Positions 31,780 through 41,113 are shown, numbered from the stretch's first letter. The stretch: 64,000 bases of DNA from Halopseudomonas pelagia (GCF_009497895.1 NZ_CP033116.1:1674001-1738000), one strand, 5' to 3'. Notes: generated from the sequence alone by a model not told the origin. Made by a program: numbers and translations.

Positions 31780-32056
31780 ACGTCTCCTGTGCGTGGGCTA
31801 GGTCTATCTGGATATTAGGCGGGTAAGCGGGGAGGTAACAGGTACAGTTATCCAGGTGTTTCAAATGGGCTTCGGCAAGCCTGAAAATGAACAGAGTCTG
31901 CATGATCCGAGTGGGTTATATAACGAGTACGGGGCAACGTTAAGGAAGGTTCTGTTGCGATGGCTTTGGGCTATACTTGGCTCACACTGATCGCGTCTCT
32001 CAACCTCTGGGCGACATCACCAGGCCGCTAGATCGGTCTTAGCATGGAATTGCTGC

Positions 32057-33133
32057 ATGGCACAGGGACGAAAAACTGAGACCGGGTTGGAGCCAGTGGG
32101 GCGGCGAAAGCATTCGCGGCCGCAGTTCTGGCAGCTCGCCAGACGTTGCTGCCAGTTGGCTGCCAGTGTCGACGTAGCATTCTTCTTTTTATTTCATCTG
32201 CTTGGCTCGCCCATTTTGGCATGGATCAACATTGCCAGCGTTAGCCTGTACCTTGCGGCATTTCATCTGCTGAGTACCCGACGTAACGGGCTTGCCATCG
32301 CGCTTATCTGGACTGAAGTGATAATACACGCGGCCCTGGGCACCTTGCTTATCGGCTGGGACAGCGGTTTCCACTACTTTCTGTTGATGTTCATCCCCGC
32401 GCTTTTTGCCGGGATGACCACTACTCGTGCATGGATAGCCGTAGCAGGTCTATGGGCATTCTACGTTTCGCTGTACGCAATGATGTGGTTTGTAGAGCCG
32501 CTGCAGCCGATCTCGTCGAACGCCTTGTTGGGTGTGTTTTTGTTCAATCTGACCGTTGTGTTCTGCATGTTCAGCTATCTTTCGCTGTTCTACGTCAATA
32601 CCGTCAGCAGCGCCCAGCGTAAGTTGCAGTTCATGGCGACTACCGATCCCTTGACACGACTCTTCAACCGTCGGCATATGATCGAGTTGGCGGAAAAGGA
32701 AATTGCTCGCTGTGAGCGTCATCCGCTGCAATTAACCTTCCTATTATTGGATATCGACCACTTCAAGCAATTCAATGATCGTTACGGGCATGACATGGGC
32801 GATCGCGTGCTGCAACGGATGAGCGCTTTATTGACATCCGTGTTGCGCACTCAGGACTCGCTCGGGCGCTGGGGCGGAGAGGAATTTCTGACGTTGCTGC
32901 CGGACACCGATGGTGAGCAGGCACTGCTGATCGCCGAGCGCATGCGCGCTACTGTGGAGCAGGATCAGTGGGAGTGCGAAGGGTTCGCGCTGTCCGTCAC
33001 GCTCAGCATCGGTGTTAGCGAATACCGCCTCGGAGAAGATCTCAGCGTGGCCATTGCCCGCGCAGATCGAGCGCTTTACCAAGGCAAGGAGGGTGGGCGC
33101 AATCGGGTGGAGCTGGAGCTTGCCGAACTCTGA
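32057..33133 (+). CDS. Membrane-bound diguanylate cyclase (GGEEF)
   Basis: A 358-residue protein with about six N-terminal membrane helices (about 30-185) and a C-terminal GGDEF domain. The active site is GGEEF at 273-277, and the allosteric I-site RxxD (RTQD, 264-267) is exactly five residues before it, so the enzyme should make cyclic di-GMP and be product-inhibited. DPLTRLFNRR and the metal-binding DIDHFKQFND are intact. The membrane part resembles no named sensor domain I can assign. It adds to the c-di-GMP theme of the window (YcgR, AmrZ), though far from them. The ribosome site is weak. Confidence 0.92.
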   Translation: MAQGRKTETGLEPVGRRKHSRPQFWQLARRCCQLAASVDVAFFFLFHLLGSPILAWINIASVSLYLAAFHLLSTRRNGLAIALIWTEVIIHAALGTLLIGWDSGFHYFLLMFIPALFAGMTTTRAWIAVAGLWAFYVSLYAMMWFVEPLQPISSNALLGVFLFNLTVVFCMFSYLSLFYVNTVSSAQRKLQFMATTDPLTRLFNRRHMIELAEKEIARCERHPLQLTFLLLDIDHFKQFNDRYGHDMGDRVLQRMSALLTSVLRTQDSLGRWGGEEFLTLLPDTDGEQALLIAERMRATVEQDQWECEGFALSVTLSIGVSEYRLGEDLSVAIARADRALYQGKEGGRNRVELELAEL

Positions 33134-33456
33134 GCGCGGAGTGAGCAGAGGTGCGCTGGTGCTCCCCAAATTAAACTATGAGGACTTTCAAACGCTCTTG
33201 CGTTGGCCCAGGCCGTGAGACTGTTGGCAAGCGAACTCTGTGAGGAGGCAGGTGCCGAGCCGCTAGGATCAGGAGAGCCACTCAGCCATCGCGTTGCCAA
33301 TTTCAAAAGTTAAGCAGGTCAGTCTGGAAGGTCTTTTGCACATGGGCAATGTCATAGGTTTTCACAATCTTGTGGTTGCTTAATGAACTGCACAGGGTAA
33401 ATTCAGCATTTGCTGCACGGAAAAGAACTGAACCTATTGGCAGCCAGGAGTTAAGC
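33134..33456. other. Intergenic region with possible coding remnant
   Basis: 323 bases without a recognised gene. The plus-strand frame 33182-33313 is open for 43 codons, reads like protein (LALAQAVRLLASELCEEAGA) and has no ATG, so it may be the 3' remnant of a lost gene. Otherwise only the leader of the next gene. Confidence 0.35.
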
Positions 33457-33819
33457 ATGCATGTGATTAACAAGAATGTACTGGGTACGCCGCTTGAGCC
33501 ATGCGGTCTTGAGATTCGATCAGGCTTTTATCGTGATGGTTACTGCCGGACGGGCGATCTGGACCTCGGTAAACACGTCGTTTGTGCGGTGTTGACCAAG
33601 GGATTTCTGGTGTACAGCTTGACCCGTGGAAACGATTTGATCACCCCGCGACCAGATTGGGATTTTCCAGGGTTAAAGCCGGGAGACAAGTGGTGCCTGT
33701 GTGCTACGCGTTGGAAAGAAGCGTTTGAGGCGGGGTGCGCCCCACCGGTGATTTTGGAAAGTTGCCATGAATCGGTGACTGACATTATTGATCTGGATGT
33801 ATTGAAGGCGCATGTGTGA
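33457..33819 (+). CDS. DUF2237 family protein
   Basis: A 120-residue protein with the DUF2237 pattern: NVLGTPLEPC near the start, a GFYRDGYCRTG segment, then PRPDWDFPGLKPGDKWCLCATRWKEA and a C-terminal VTDIIDLDVLKAHV. The conserved Cys residues suggest a structural or metal role, but the function is unknown. CAGGAG six bases before ATG 33457 sets the start. It seems monocistronic; a short AGCCAGC/GCTGGCT stem follows the stop. Confidence 0.88.
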   Translation: MHVINKNVLGTPLEPCGLEIRSGFYRDGYCRTGDLDLGKHVVCAVLTKGFLVYSLTRGNDLITPRPDWDFPGLKPGDKWCLCATRWKEAFEAGCAPPVILESCHESVTDIIDLDVLKAHV

Positions 33820-34112
33820 AGCCAGCCGGGTAGAAGGCGGGGAAGCTGGCTGGCATTGTGTATTTGCCGTGACGCTGGTGGTATCATCGGCGCCGGTTCA
33901 GATGTCCAAAGAGTTGCTATCTCTGCGGTCTTCACGCAGGTAGCCAGCGTCGCTTTTTGCTGTGTCCCCCCGATAAAACCAATAATCCAATGATGAATAA
34001 CCTCCTGCCATTATGTCAGTCGGTGTCATCTGCTATTTCTATTGTTGTTCTAATATGACCAACAGTAATGTCACCCTTTATTTATGTAATTTGATTTGAT
34101 GCCGGAGTTTTA

Positions 34113-35429
34113 ATGCCCAGAAGTCTTACTGCCTTTTCTTCGTTGTATTTCGCCACCTTGTTAATGCTGCTGGGTAGTGGCTTGCTCAGCACCTATCTCG
34201 GGCTGCGCCTCTCCGCAGATGGCACCAGCGAAATATGGATCGGCTTGTTAATGACCGGCTATTACGTTGGTCTGGTGATGGGCGCTTCCATTGGTCACCG
34301 GCTCATAGCCCGTGTAGGTCATATCCGCGCCTTTGTGGCCAGTGCCGGGGTAGTCACCGCTTCCGTTCTTGGCCATGCCATGACCTCAAGCGTCGAGGTA
34401 TGGCTGGTCCTGCGGTTGCTGGTGGGTATGGCGATGATGTGCCAGTACATGGTGCTCGAGAGTTGGCTCAACGAACAGGCCGAATCGCATCAGCGCGGGA
34501 TGGTTTTTGCCAGTTACATGGGTGTGACCTTTTTGGGGCTTGCGATGGGGCAAGTGGTACTGACCGCCATGCCGGATCTGGATATCCGCCATCTGCTGAT
34601 CGTCTCCATGTGTTTTTCTCTCTGCCTGGTGCCGGTAGCGGTAACCAACCGTATCCACCCGGCACCGCTGCACCCGGCTCCGATGAAAATCCGTTTGTTT
34701 ATCGAACGTATCCCGTTGGCGCTGACTACAGTGGGCGTGTCGGGTTTGCTGCTGGGGTCGTTTTATGGTCTGGCGCCCATATTTGCCTCGGTGAGCGGGC
34801 TGGCGACCTCGGATATCGGTATTTTCATGGCGGTGACCATTGGCGCGGGTCTGGTCGCCCAGTGGCCAGTAGGTTGGTTGTCTGACCGGTTGGATCGTAG
34901 TCGGATGATCCAGGTCAATGCCATCGTGTTGACGGGCGTGGTGTTGCTGATCGCGCTGGCGGACATGTCGCCCCTCGGCTTGATGGCGCTGACTTCGCTG
35001 TTTGGCGTGTTGGCATTTACCTTGTATCCGCTGGCAGTGGCTTTGGCAAACGACCATGTCGAGCCCGACGACCGGGTGCCGTTATCAGCTATGCTGCTGG
35101 TGACTTTCGGTCTGGGAGCCAGTGTCGGGCCGCTGCTCGGCTCGGTATTGATGAAAGCCATGGGCGCTCACATGCTGTATGTGTTTATGGCCTGCTGCAC
35201 CCTGATTCTGGTCCTGCGTGTGCGGCCAGAGGCGGTCAGTGGGGAACACCTTGTGCCAGACGCGCCGATACACTTTATGCCCGCCGCGGGTAATCTGGTC
35301 AGCTCGTCGCTGGCTGCGGCAATGGACCCGCGGGTAGATGAACATATGGTGGAAGAGCAGATGCGCGATGATGGTCACGTCAAGGCGTCCGAGCGCGATG
35401 AAGATCAGGACGACCACCGGCCAGGCTGA
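34113..35429 (+). CDS. MFS transporter (YcaD-like)
   Basis: A 438-residue major facilitator with twelve predicted helices. The inter-helix 2-3 loop carries GHRLIARVGHIR and the 8-9 loop GWLSDRLDRSRM, the two copies of the MFS motif A. It resembles the YcaD group of putative transporters, whose substrate is unknown. The last 60 or so residues are a hydrophilic, His- and Asp-rich tail (ERDEDQDDHRPG) that may bind metal or a partner. The 290 bases upstream are A/T-rich compared with neighbours. CCGGAG precedes the ATG. Confidence 0.88.
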   Translation: MPRSLTAFSSLYFATLLMLLGSGLLSTYLGLRLSADGTSEIWIGLLMTGYYVGLVMGASIGHRLIARVGHIRAFVASAGVVTASVLGHAMTSSVEVWLVLRLLVGMAMMCQYMVLESWLNEQAESHQRGMVFASYMGVTFLGLAMGQVVLTAMPDLDIRHLLIVSMCFSLCLVPVAVTNRIHPAPLHPAPMKIRLFIERIPLALTTVGVSGLLLGSFYGLAPIFASVSGLATSDIGIFMAVTIGAGLVAQWPVGWLSDRLDRSRMIQVNAIVLTGVVLLIALADMSPLGLMALTSLFGVLAFTLYPLAVALANDHVEPDDRVPLSAMLLVTFGLGASVGPLLGSVLMKAMGAHMLYVFMACCTLILVLRVRPEAVSGEHLVPDAPIHFMPAAGNLVSSSLAAAMDPRVDEHMVEEQMRDDGHVKASERDEDQDDHRPG

Positions 35430-35451
35430 TTCGGCTAGCATTACCTCGGTA

Positions 35452-35479
35452 GAGCTGCGCTAGGTTGCGAGCGCAGCTC
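35452..35479. terminator. Stem-loop between the convergent MFS and ycgR genes
   Basis: GAGCTGCGC and GCGCAGCTC pair perfectly around ten bases. It overlaps the ycgR stop codon. T runs are lacking on both sides. Confidence 0.5.
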
Positions 35480-36227
35480 AGAATAGATCGTCTTTCTCCA
35501 AACGTCGGGCTTCGCGTTGGAGGAAGTTGACGAACCGGTCGATCTGCCGCTGCACGAGCGGGCTGGGTTGTTTGAAGCGCAGACCAATGTGCGTTTCGTC
35601 GATCGCGCTTTCATAGTTGGCGTGACGCACTTCCAGGGTCAGGCTGCTCCTGCCGTTGTCCGGCAACTGCAGATAACTGAGCTCGAACTCGTCACCGGGG
35701 GGCAACTGATGACTGCAGTCGCCCGCCACCCGTGCTTTGCAGCCGGTAGCGGAAATATCCATGATGCTACCGGTCAGGACTACAGCGCGCTTCGCGTGGA
35801 CGATGCCGATCCCTACATCCAGGCTACGGCGTACCGCGGCGCGAAAGGCTCCGCGTTTCTGGTGATAGATCATTTCCTGCGGCACTGCCGCAAGGTAGGC
35901 GGGTGCGTCGTCAAGCATGACTGTCCGAGCGCCCGGGCACTGCCAACGGATGTGTACACCGTCAATCCAGGTCTCTAACCGGAAGGACTCACCCATGGAC
36001 GCATACCGGTCTCCTTCACGGGGGATCATTTCATCCAGCCATAGCTGCTTGGAGTCGGTATCGATCTTGACGATAAAACTCTGAAACCGTTGGGTGCGAT
36101 CAATGAAGGTGATGGTAAGTGGATCGTGGCGCTGCTGAATATTTTTCAGTAACGACAGGATCTCAATGGCGGAGCGCACTTCGCGCGGCGGCTGTGGACC
36201 AGCTTCTTGGTTGAATAAGGTGGACAC
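35478..36227 (-). CDS. ycgR: Flagellar brake protein YcgR (PilZ domain)
   Basis: A 249-residue YcgR: N-terminal YcgR domain (about 20-115) and C-terminal PilZ domain with the c-di-GMP motifs R125xxxR129 and D157-I-S-A-T-G162. When bound to c-di-GMP, YcgR contacts the flagellar stator or rotor and slows swimming. It is third in flgM-flgN-ycgR, 83 bases after flgN, so it should be expressed under the sigma-28 promoter at 37173. Confidence 0.94.
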   Translation of the reverse strand: MSTLFNQEAGPQPPREVRSAIEILSLLKNIQQRHDPLTITFIDRTQRFQSFIVKIDTDSKQLWLDEMIPREGDRYASMGESFRLETWIDGVHIRWQCPGARTVMLDDAPAYLAAVPQEMIYHQKRGAFRAAVRRSLDVGIGIVHAKRAVVLTGSIMDISATGCKARVAGDCSHQLPPGDEFELSYLQLPDNGRSSLTLEVRHANYESAIDETHIGLRFKQPSPLVQRQIDRFVNFLQREARRLEKDDLF

Positions 36228-36310
36228 TGACGGCTCTCGGTATCAGAAAATCAGGCGTTTACTATACAGCATGAGAGCCGCGCAGCATCGAAGCTCGGTG
36301 CAATGCCAAC

Positions 36311-36772
36311 TTATACCTTGGTCAGGTTACGTGGTGTGCCGCTTCTGCTGGAAAGACCCTGGCTGTCATAAATGTTCTGACTTGACTCGCCCTGATTGCG
36401 TAACAGGTCGAGTAGCTGTCCGGTCGCTTGTTGACTGTGCCGAATTAACCGGGCGTTACGTTCGTTAGCCGTTTTACAGCGTTGCAAGGCGTCCTTGAAA
36501 GCGTGGTAGGTGCTCAAGAGTGCCGCTGTCTGCGTGGTAGCTAAATGATGCTCAAGGCTCTCGCCCGGCTGGATGCCCATTTGCTGGCAGTAGGTGATGA
36601 TGGCGCGATCGTGCTCGGCGAGGCTGGTCACCAGCGGCGCTTTCTCGGCCAACAATAACTCTAGGGCAGGCATGTCACGATCGACGAGGGCTTTGTGTTC
36701 CTGATCGAGCAACGCAGTAAAGGATTCCGCATCAACTATTGCGGTAGAAAAGAGCGTATTCAAGTGTTCCAT
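36311..36772 (-). CDS. flgN: Flagellar export chaperone FlgN
   Basis: A 153-residue all-helical protein of FlgN size and pattern (LLDQEHKALVDRD near the start, then NERNARLIRHSQQATGQLLDLLR). FlgN binds the C-termini of the hook-filament junction proteins FlgK and FlgL, both encoded in this window, before export. It lies 50 bases after flgM. Confidence 0.92.
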   Translation of the reverse strand: MEHLNTLFSTAIVDAESFTALLDQEHKALVDRDMPALELLLAEKAPLVTSLAEHDRAIITYCQQMGIQPGESLEHHLATTQTAALLSTYHAFKDALQRCKTANERNARLIRHSQQATGQLLDLLRNQGESSQNIYDSQGLSSRSGTPRNLTKV

Positions 36773-36822
36773 CCGGGTTCTCCGCCTCGAGTGTCAGCAA
36801 AGCTTCTGGATGGTACTCCGGA

Positions 36823-37134
36823 TTATTCCTCGAGAGCCAGAAGCTTGTCTGCAATGCGCGCACTGTCGGTCTGGTAGGAGCCGTCACTGATGGCCTGACG
36901 AATCTGGGCAACGCGCTCGCTGTCTACTTCAGGCAGATCGCGCAAGCGTTCTTCGATGGCTTGCAACTGTTGGGCCTGGGAACTCAGCTTCACCCCGTTC
37001 TCAGCGCTGCCGCCTGGATCGGCAGGGGTCTGCTCCGCAGGGCGTGACGCTTCAGCTGCGTCGCGCTTGCTGTTTGCCGCGGTAGACTGCGCGCTGCGGC
37101 TGGCGCTGTTGGAGGTGTTGAAATCGATAACCAT
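36823..37134 (-). CDS. flgM: Anti-sigma-28 factor FlgM
   Basis: A 103-residue protein with a disordered, Ala/Ser-rich N-terminal half and the conserved FlgM C-terminal helices (VKLSSQAQQLQAIEERL, SERVAQIRQAISDGSYQ). It holds FliA (sigma-28) inactive until exported through the finished hook. It is the first gene after a sigma-28 promoter, giving autoregulation. Confidence 0.95.
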   Translation of the reverse strand: MVIDFNTSNSASRSAQSTAANSKRDAAEASRPAEQTPADPGGSAENGVKLSSQAQQLQAIEERLRDLPEVDSERVAQIRQAISDGSYQTDSARIADKLLALEE

Positions 37135-37172
37135 TCTGTTTTCCTCAGAATCTGAATGCTTTGCTAGTAGCG

Positions 37173-37199
37173 TTAACGGCGGCCAGCTTCAGAACTTTA
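37173..37199 (-). promoter_or_regulatory. Sigma-28 (FliA) promoter of flgM-flgN-ycgR
   Basis: Read on the minus strand: TAAA, 15-base spacer, GCCGTTAA, against the consensus TAAA-N15-GCCGATAA (one mismatch). It lies about 40 bases upstream of flgM. Confidence 0.82.
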
Positions 37200-37340
37200 G
37201 GATTATTTAACCTGAATTCGCACATATTTTTGCAAAGCTGAAAATGCTTGCGTTGCGTGCGGCCGGAAAGCTTGCCGGGAAGCTTGAAAGTACCGGAGAA
37301 GCTGATCATACCTGATCCGTAGTAAATGTCATTCGTCGCA

Positions 37341-38051
37341 TTACATCGCTACCTCAACCTGACCCGGCCCCATCACTCTGGCTTGGACCACGCGGCCTGA
37401 GCGGATGTTCCGTACGTTGATTTGGCTGCCGGTATTACCGCTTTCCATTGCTTCGCCCGACATGCGTACAGAAACCTGGGTATTGGCCGCGCTGATAACC
37501 ACCTTGTCACCCCGTTTGATGACTTCATCCTGCTCCAGCATCTGCGGCGATAGAACCGTATCGGCATTTATCTGACGACGCAGACGCATACCAGCTACCT
37601 GCTGAGGGTCGGTCAAATAAGCGTTGCCGAGCAAGCCGACATCACGCTCAAGCATTGCCAGATCCGTTGGTTTGATCAGGCTGTGGCGGCCAAGTGGACG
37701 GGTGACTACGAGAACGTCTTGAAACAGGCTGACCTGGGCAGGTACGAATAGCCGCCAACGTACCTCACTCTCGCAACTCAGGCGCACGGTAACCCGACCT
37801 ACCGGCTCGGCCGGACTCTCCAGGCTGGCAGACAGGGCATTCTCTGGGCACAGCGGCAGGCGCAGGCGCGGGTCGAGACGGTTAACTTGAACGTCATAAC
37901 GCGCTTCCCGCGCACTGCGATCCAAGTGGGCTTCAACTTCCTGCTCAAGAAAAGTCGTGGTCGCGCCGATAAGCTGGTCTATCAGCGGATTAGCTGAAAG
38001 GCCAGCGCAAAAAAATATCGGCAATGCCGCGCACCCTGTTAGAAAACGCAT
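37341..38051 (-). CDS. flgA: Flagellar P-ring assembly chaperone FlgA
   Basis: A 236-residue exported protein with a signal peptide (about 1-21) and a C-terminal SAF domain with RGDKVVISAANTQVSVRMSG and the final VMGPGQVEVAM. FlgA helps FlgI polymerise into the P ring in the periplasm. It is divergent from cheV and upstream of flgM on the same strand but separated by about 200 bases containing the flgM promoter. Confidence 0.94.
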   Translation of the reverse strand: MRFLTGCAALPIFFCAGLSANPLIDQLIGATTTFLEQEVEAHLDRSAREARYDVQVNRLDPRLRLPLCPENALSASLESPAEPVGRVTVRLSCESEVRWRLFVPAQVSLFQDVLVVTRPLGRHSLIKPTDLAMLERDVGLLGNAYLTDPQQVAGMRLRRQINADTVLSPQMLEQDEVIKRGDKVVISAANTQVSVRMSGEAMESGNTGSQINVRNIRSGRVVQARVMGPGQVEVAM

Positions 38052-38123
38052 ACAATGAACCTTGATGACAAAGGGTTGGCGTATGTCAATAAAACGCCGT
38101 TACGTGAGTTACGGTAACCATGC

Positions 38124-38139
38124 AGCAAGATACGTGCCG
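38124..38139 (-). promoter_or_regulatory. Sigma-54 promoter of flgA
   Basis: Read on the minus strand: CGGCACGTATCTTGCT, matching TGGCACG-N4-TTGCW except for the first base, with exact GG-N10-GC spacing. It is about 75 bases upstream of the flgA ATG. Confidence 0.8.
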
Positions 38140-38168
38140 CATAACCCGCTATCGATAAGGAGTTGCCC

Positions 38169-39098
38169 ATGGCAGGCGTGATGGATTCGGTCAACCAGCG
38201 TACTCAGCTGGTGGGCCAGAACCGCCTTGAGCTTTTGCTGTTCCGGCTTGCCGGAAATCAGCTTTACGGCATCAATGTGTTCAAGGTGAAAGAAGTGCTT
38301 CAGTGCCCGAAACTGACGTTGCTGCCAAGGCTTAACCCGGTAGTGCGGGGCGTTGCCCATATTCGTGGCGGCACCTTGCCGATCATTGATCTGAACAAGG
38401 CGACCGGCGGCCCGGGTCTGGATGATCTGAGCACGGCGTTTGTCATTATTACCGAATACAACTACCGCGTGCAGGGTTTCCTGGTGCGCTCGGTGGAGCG
38501 GATCGTCAATATGAACTGGTCCGATATTCATCCACCGCCACGCGGCACGGGCCGGGACCATTATCTGACCGCGGTAACCCGCGTTGATGAACAGATGGTC
38601 GAGATCATCGACGTGGAGAAAATCCTCGCCGAGGTCGTGCCTACGGTGGAAACCATCACCGCCGGCGTGATTGATGAACAGACTCACTCCGAGGCAACCG
38701 CGCGCAGGGTGTTGATCGTTGATGATTCTTCGGTCGCACGCAAGCAGGTAGCACGCTGCCTGCAGGAAGTCGGCGTTGAGGTGATCACCATGAATGATGG
38801 CCAGCAAGCGCTGAATTATCTTCGCGAGATGGCCGACCAAGGCGACAAGGTGACGGACGAGCTGCTGATGATGGTGTCGGATATCGAGATGCCGGAAATG
38901 GATGGCTATACGCTGACGGCCGAGGTAAGAAATGATCCGCGGCTGGTGGGTCTGCACATATTGCTGCACACCTCGTTGTCCGGCGTATTCAACCAGGCGA
39001 TGGTAAAGAAAGTCGGCGCTGATGACTTCCTGGCCAAGTTCAAGCCTGATGAACTGGCCCAGCGGGTGATTGATCGACTGCATGCGTTGCGCGGATAA
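38169..39098 (+). CDS. cheV: Chemotaxis coupling protein CheV
   Basis: A 309-residue protein with an N-terminal CheW-like domain (about 15-160) and a C-terminal receiver domain (about 180-305) with acidic pair D185-D186, phosphoacceptor D238 (VSDIEMPEMDG) and Lys in FLAKF. CheV couples receptors to CheA and adapts by phosphorylation. ATG 38169 follows AAGGAG by seven bases; a TTG six bases upstream is rejected. cheR follows, as in other pseudomonads. Confidence 0.95.
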   Translation: MAGVMDSVNQRTQLVGQNRLELLLFRLAGNQLYGINVFKVKEVLQCPKLTLLPRLNPVVRGVAHIRGGTLPIIDLNKATGGPGLDDLSTAFVIITEYNYRVQGFLVRSVERIVNMNWSDIHPPPRGTGRDHYLTAVTRVDEQMVEIIDVEKILAEVVPTVETITAGVIDEQTHSEATARRVLIVDDSSVARKQVARCLQEVGVEVITMNDGQQALNYLREMADQGDKVTDELLMMVSDIEMPEMDGYTLTAEVRNDPRLVGLHILLHTSLSGVFNQAMVKKVGADDFLAKFKPDELAQRVIDRLHALRG

Positions 39099-39158
39099 AC
39101 TGATGACTGATGCTGCAATTCAATATGCTGTAATTCAACTGAGAATGGGACGGGCTGT

Positions 39159-39986
39159 GTGACATCAGCGAACAAGGATTTCCAGGTTTTCCGCGAATTT
39201 CTGGAAAAAGCCTGTGGCATTGTGCTCGGAGACAACAAGCAGTATCTGGTCGCCAGCCGCCTTAATCGGTTGTTGGAGCAGCACCAGATAAAAAGCCTGG
39301 GTGAGCTTGTTACGCGTATTCAGACCCAACCCAGAGCCGGGTTGCGCGAAGCGGTGGTTGACGCAATGACCACTAATGAAACGCTGTGGTTTCGCGATGT
39401 CTACCCATTTGATGTGCTTAAAAATCGGCTGATTCCAGAGTTTATCAAGGAGAACCCCGGACAACGGCTGCGTATGTGGTCGGCAGCCTGCTCCTCGGGG
39501 CAGGAGCCTTATTCGTTGAGCATGAGTATCGACGAGTTTGATCGGGCCAACCTGGGTCAGTTACGCGGTGGGGCGCAGATCGTGGCTACCGATCTGTCGG
39601 GGGCTATTCTTACCGCTGCCAAGTCGGCTGAGTATGACAGCCTGTCGGTTGCGCGCGGTCTATCGGCTGACCGGCTGGCGCGTTATTTCGATCAGTGGAT
39701 CCCGGGTCGCTGGACGGTCAAGCAGCCGATCCGCAATCGGGTGGAATTCCGAGCGTTGAATCTACTTGATAGCTACGCGATGCTAGGCAAGTTCGATATC
39801 GTCTTCTGCCGCAACGTGTTGATCTATTTTTCCGCTGACCTGAAGAAAGATATTCTCAAACGTATCCATGCGACCTTGAAACCGGGTGGTTATTTGATGC
39901 TTGGCGCCTCCGAGGCGCTCAATGGCCTGCCTGAACTCTATCAGATGGTCCAGTGTAGTCCCGGCATCGTTTACCAAGCCAAATAA
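39159..39986 (+). CDS. cheR: Chemotaxis protein methyltransferase CheR
   Basis: A 275-residue CheR with the N-terminal helical domain (about 1-75) and a C-terminal SAM methyltransferase domain: TTNETLWFRD, WSAACSSGQEPYS (SAM motif I), VATDLS, and FCRNVLIYF. It methylates glutamates of chemoreceptors. The start is GTG at 39159, 60 bases after cheV; no better start preserves the N-terminal domain. Confidence 0.95.
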   Translation: MTSANKDFQVFREFLEKACGIVLGDNKQYLVASRLNRLLEQHQIKSLGELVTRIQTQPRAGLREAVVDAMTTNETLWFRDVYPFDVLKNRLIPEFIKENPGQRLRMWSAACSSGQEPYSLSMSIDEFDRANLGQLRGGAQIVATDLSGAILTAAKSAEYDSLSVARGLSADRLARYFDQWIPGRWTVKQPIRNRVEFRALNLLDSYAMLGKFDIVFCRNVLIYFSADLKKDILKRIHATLKPGGYLMLGASEALNGLPELYQMVQCSPGIVYQAK

Positions 39987-40022
39987 GTCTCCAGTTTAGA
40001 TTAATCCCTTCCTCTTATCGTG

Positions 40023-40045
40023 CCAGGCAGGTTTGACCTGCCTGG
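40023..40045 (+). terminator. Stem-loop after cheR
   Basis: CCAGGCAGGT and ACCTGCCTGG form a perfect ten-base-pair stem with a TTG loop, 37 bases after cheR. No T run follows, so termination may be inefficient or Rho-assisted. Confidence 0.6.
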
Positions 40046-40163
40046 GCGGAGTTGGCGACGGCCTCCTCTGCCTAGCCTCGAGCATTTGCCGTTGGGCGGT
40101 CATTCTTTGCCGCGCTGCCGGTCTCAAATTCCCAACTATCTGAAATTAAACATGATTTTATAT

Positions 40164-40179
40164 TGGCACGGCACTTGCT
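40164..40179 (+). promoter_or_regulatory. Sigma-54 promoter of flgBCDE
   Basis: TGGCACGGCACTTGCT is a complete match to TGGCACG-N4-TTGCW, 58 bases before flgB. Class II/III flagellar operons of Pseudomonas use RpoN with FleQ or FleR. Confidence 0.95.
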
Positions 40180-40236
40180 ATGTCTATTGGCAAGAACACT
40201 GTGTGGCTATTTGTTGCCATCCTGAGGAATGCCGGT

Positions 40237-40641
40237 ATGAGTATCAATTTCGATAAAGCTTTGGGAATACATGAGCAGTCACTGCTGTTTCGCGGCCAGC
40301 GAGCAGCGGTACTGGCAAACAATATTGCCAACGCCGATACGCCCAATTTCAAAGCCCGCGATCTGGATTTTGCCGCCGTGTTACAGGCTGAGCAGAGCGG
40401 CGAGGGTCGCTCTTTCAATGCGACTCAGACCCACTCCCAGCACATGAATGCCGAAAGTCTGATCGATCAGGCTGCCGGCTTGCGTTTTCGCACGCCGCTA
40501 CAACCAGCGGTCGATGGCAATACCGTCGATAGCCAGGCAGAGCAGGCGCAATATGCGGATAACGCGATTCGGCTGCAGGCCAGCTTTACCTTTCTCAACA
40601 GCAAGTTTTCAGGGCTGATGACCGCCCTGCGTGGAGAGTAA
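40237..40641 (+). CDS. flgB: Flagellar proximal rod protein FlgB
   Basis: A 134-residue rod protein with the N-terminal flg_bb_rod motif (RGQRAAVLANNIANADTPNFKA) and a C-terminal amphipathic helix. GAGGA eight bases before ATG 40237 sets the start; an in-frame start 57 bases upstream would overlap the promoter. It ends three bases before flgC. Confidence 0.96.
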   Translation: MSINFDKALGIHEQSLLFRGQRAAVLANNIANADTPNFKARDLDFAAVLQAEQSGEGRSFNATQTHSQHMNAESLIDQAAGLRFRTPLQPAVDGNTVDSQAEQAQYADNAIRLQASFTFLNSKFSGLMTALRGE

Positions 40642-40644
40642 ACC

Positions 40645-41097
40645 ATGTCTCTAAGTGACGTATTCAATATTGCCGGATCCGGCATGAGCGCCCAGTCTGT
40701 GCGACTCAATACGGTAGCCAGCAACATCGCCAACGCCGAGACAGTGTCCAGCAGCGATGGTGAAACCTACCGCGCGCGGCAGCCGGTATTTTCCACGGTG
40801 TTCAATGCTCAGTCGGGCATGAGCCAAGGCATGGGTCAGTCACTGTTTGCCGGCGATGATCAGGCGGGGCAGGGCGTGGAAGTGCGCGGCATTGTGCAGT
40901 CCGATGCCGAGCTTCAAGCGCGTTACGAGCCAGATCACCCGATGGCCAATGAAGAAGGTTATGTGTATTACCCGAACGTCAACGTAGTTGAGGAAATGGC
41001 CAACATGATGTCCGCATCACGTGCCTACCAGACTAACGTCGAAATCATGAATGCAGCCAAGACCATGTTGCAGCGCGTTCTCACCCTGGGTCAGTAA
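40645..41097 (+). CDS. flgC: Flagellar proximal rod protein FlgC
   Basis: A 150-residue rod protein: AQSVRLNTVASNIANAETVSS at the start and the C-terminal YPNVNVVEEMANMMSASRAYQTNVE typical of FlgC. It stacks with FlgB, FlgF and FlgG to form the drive-shaft rod. Confidence 0.96.
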   Translation: MSLSDVFNIAGSGMSAQSVRLNTVASNIANAETVSSSDGETYRARQPVFSTVFNAQSGMSQGMGQSLFAGDDQAGQGVEVRGIVQSDAELQARYEPDHPMANEEGYVYYPNVNVVEEMANMMSASRAYQTNVEIMNAAKTMLQRVLTLGQ

Positions 41098-41113
41098 CAG
41101 GAGCTATCCGACC

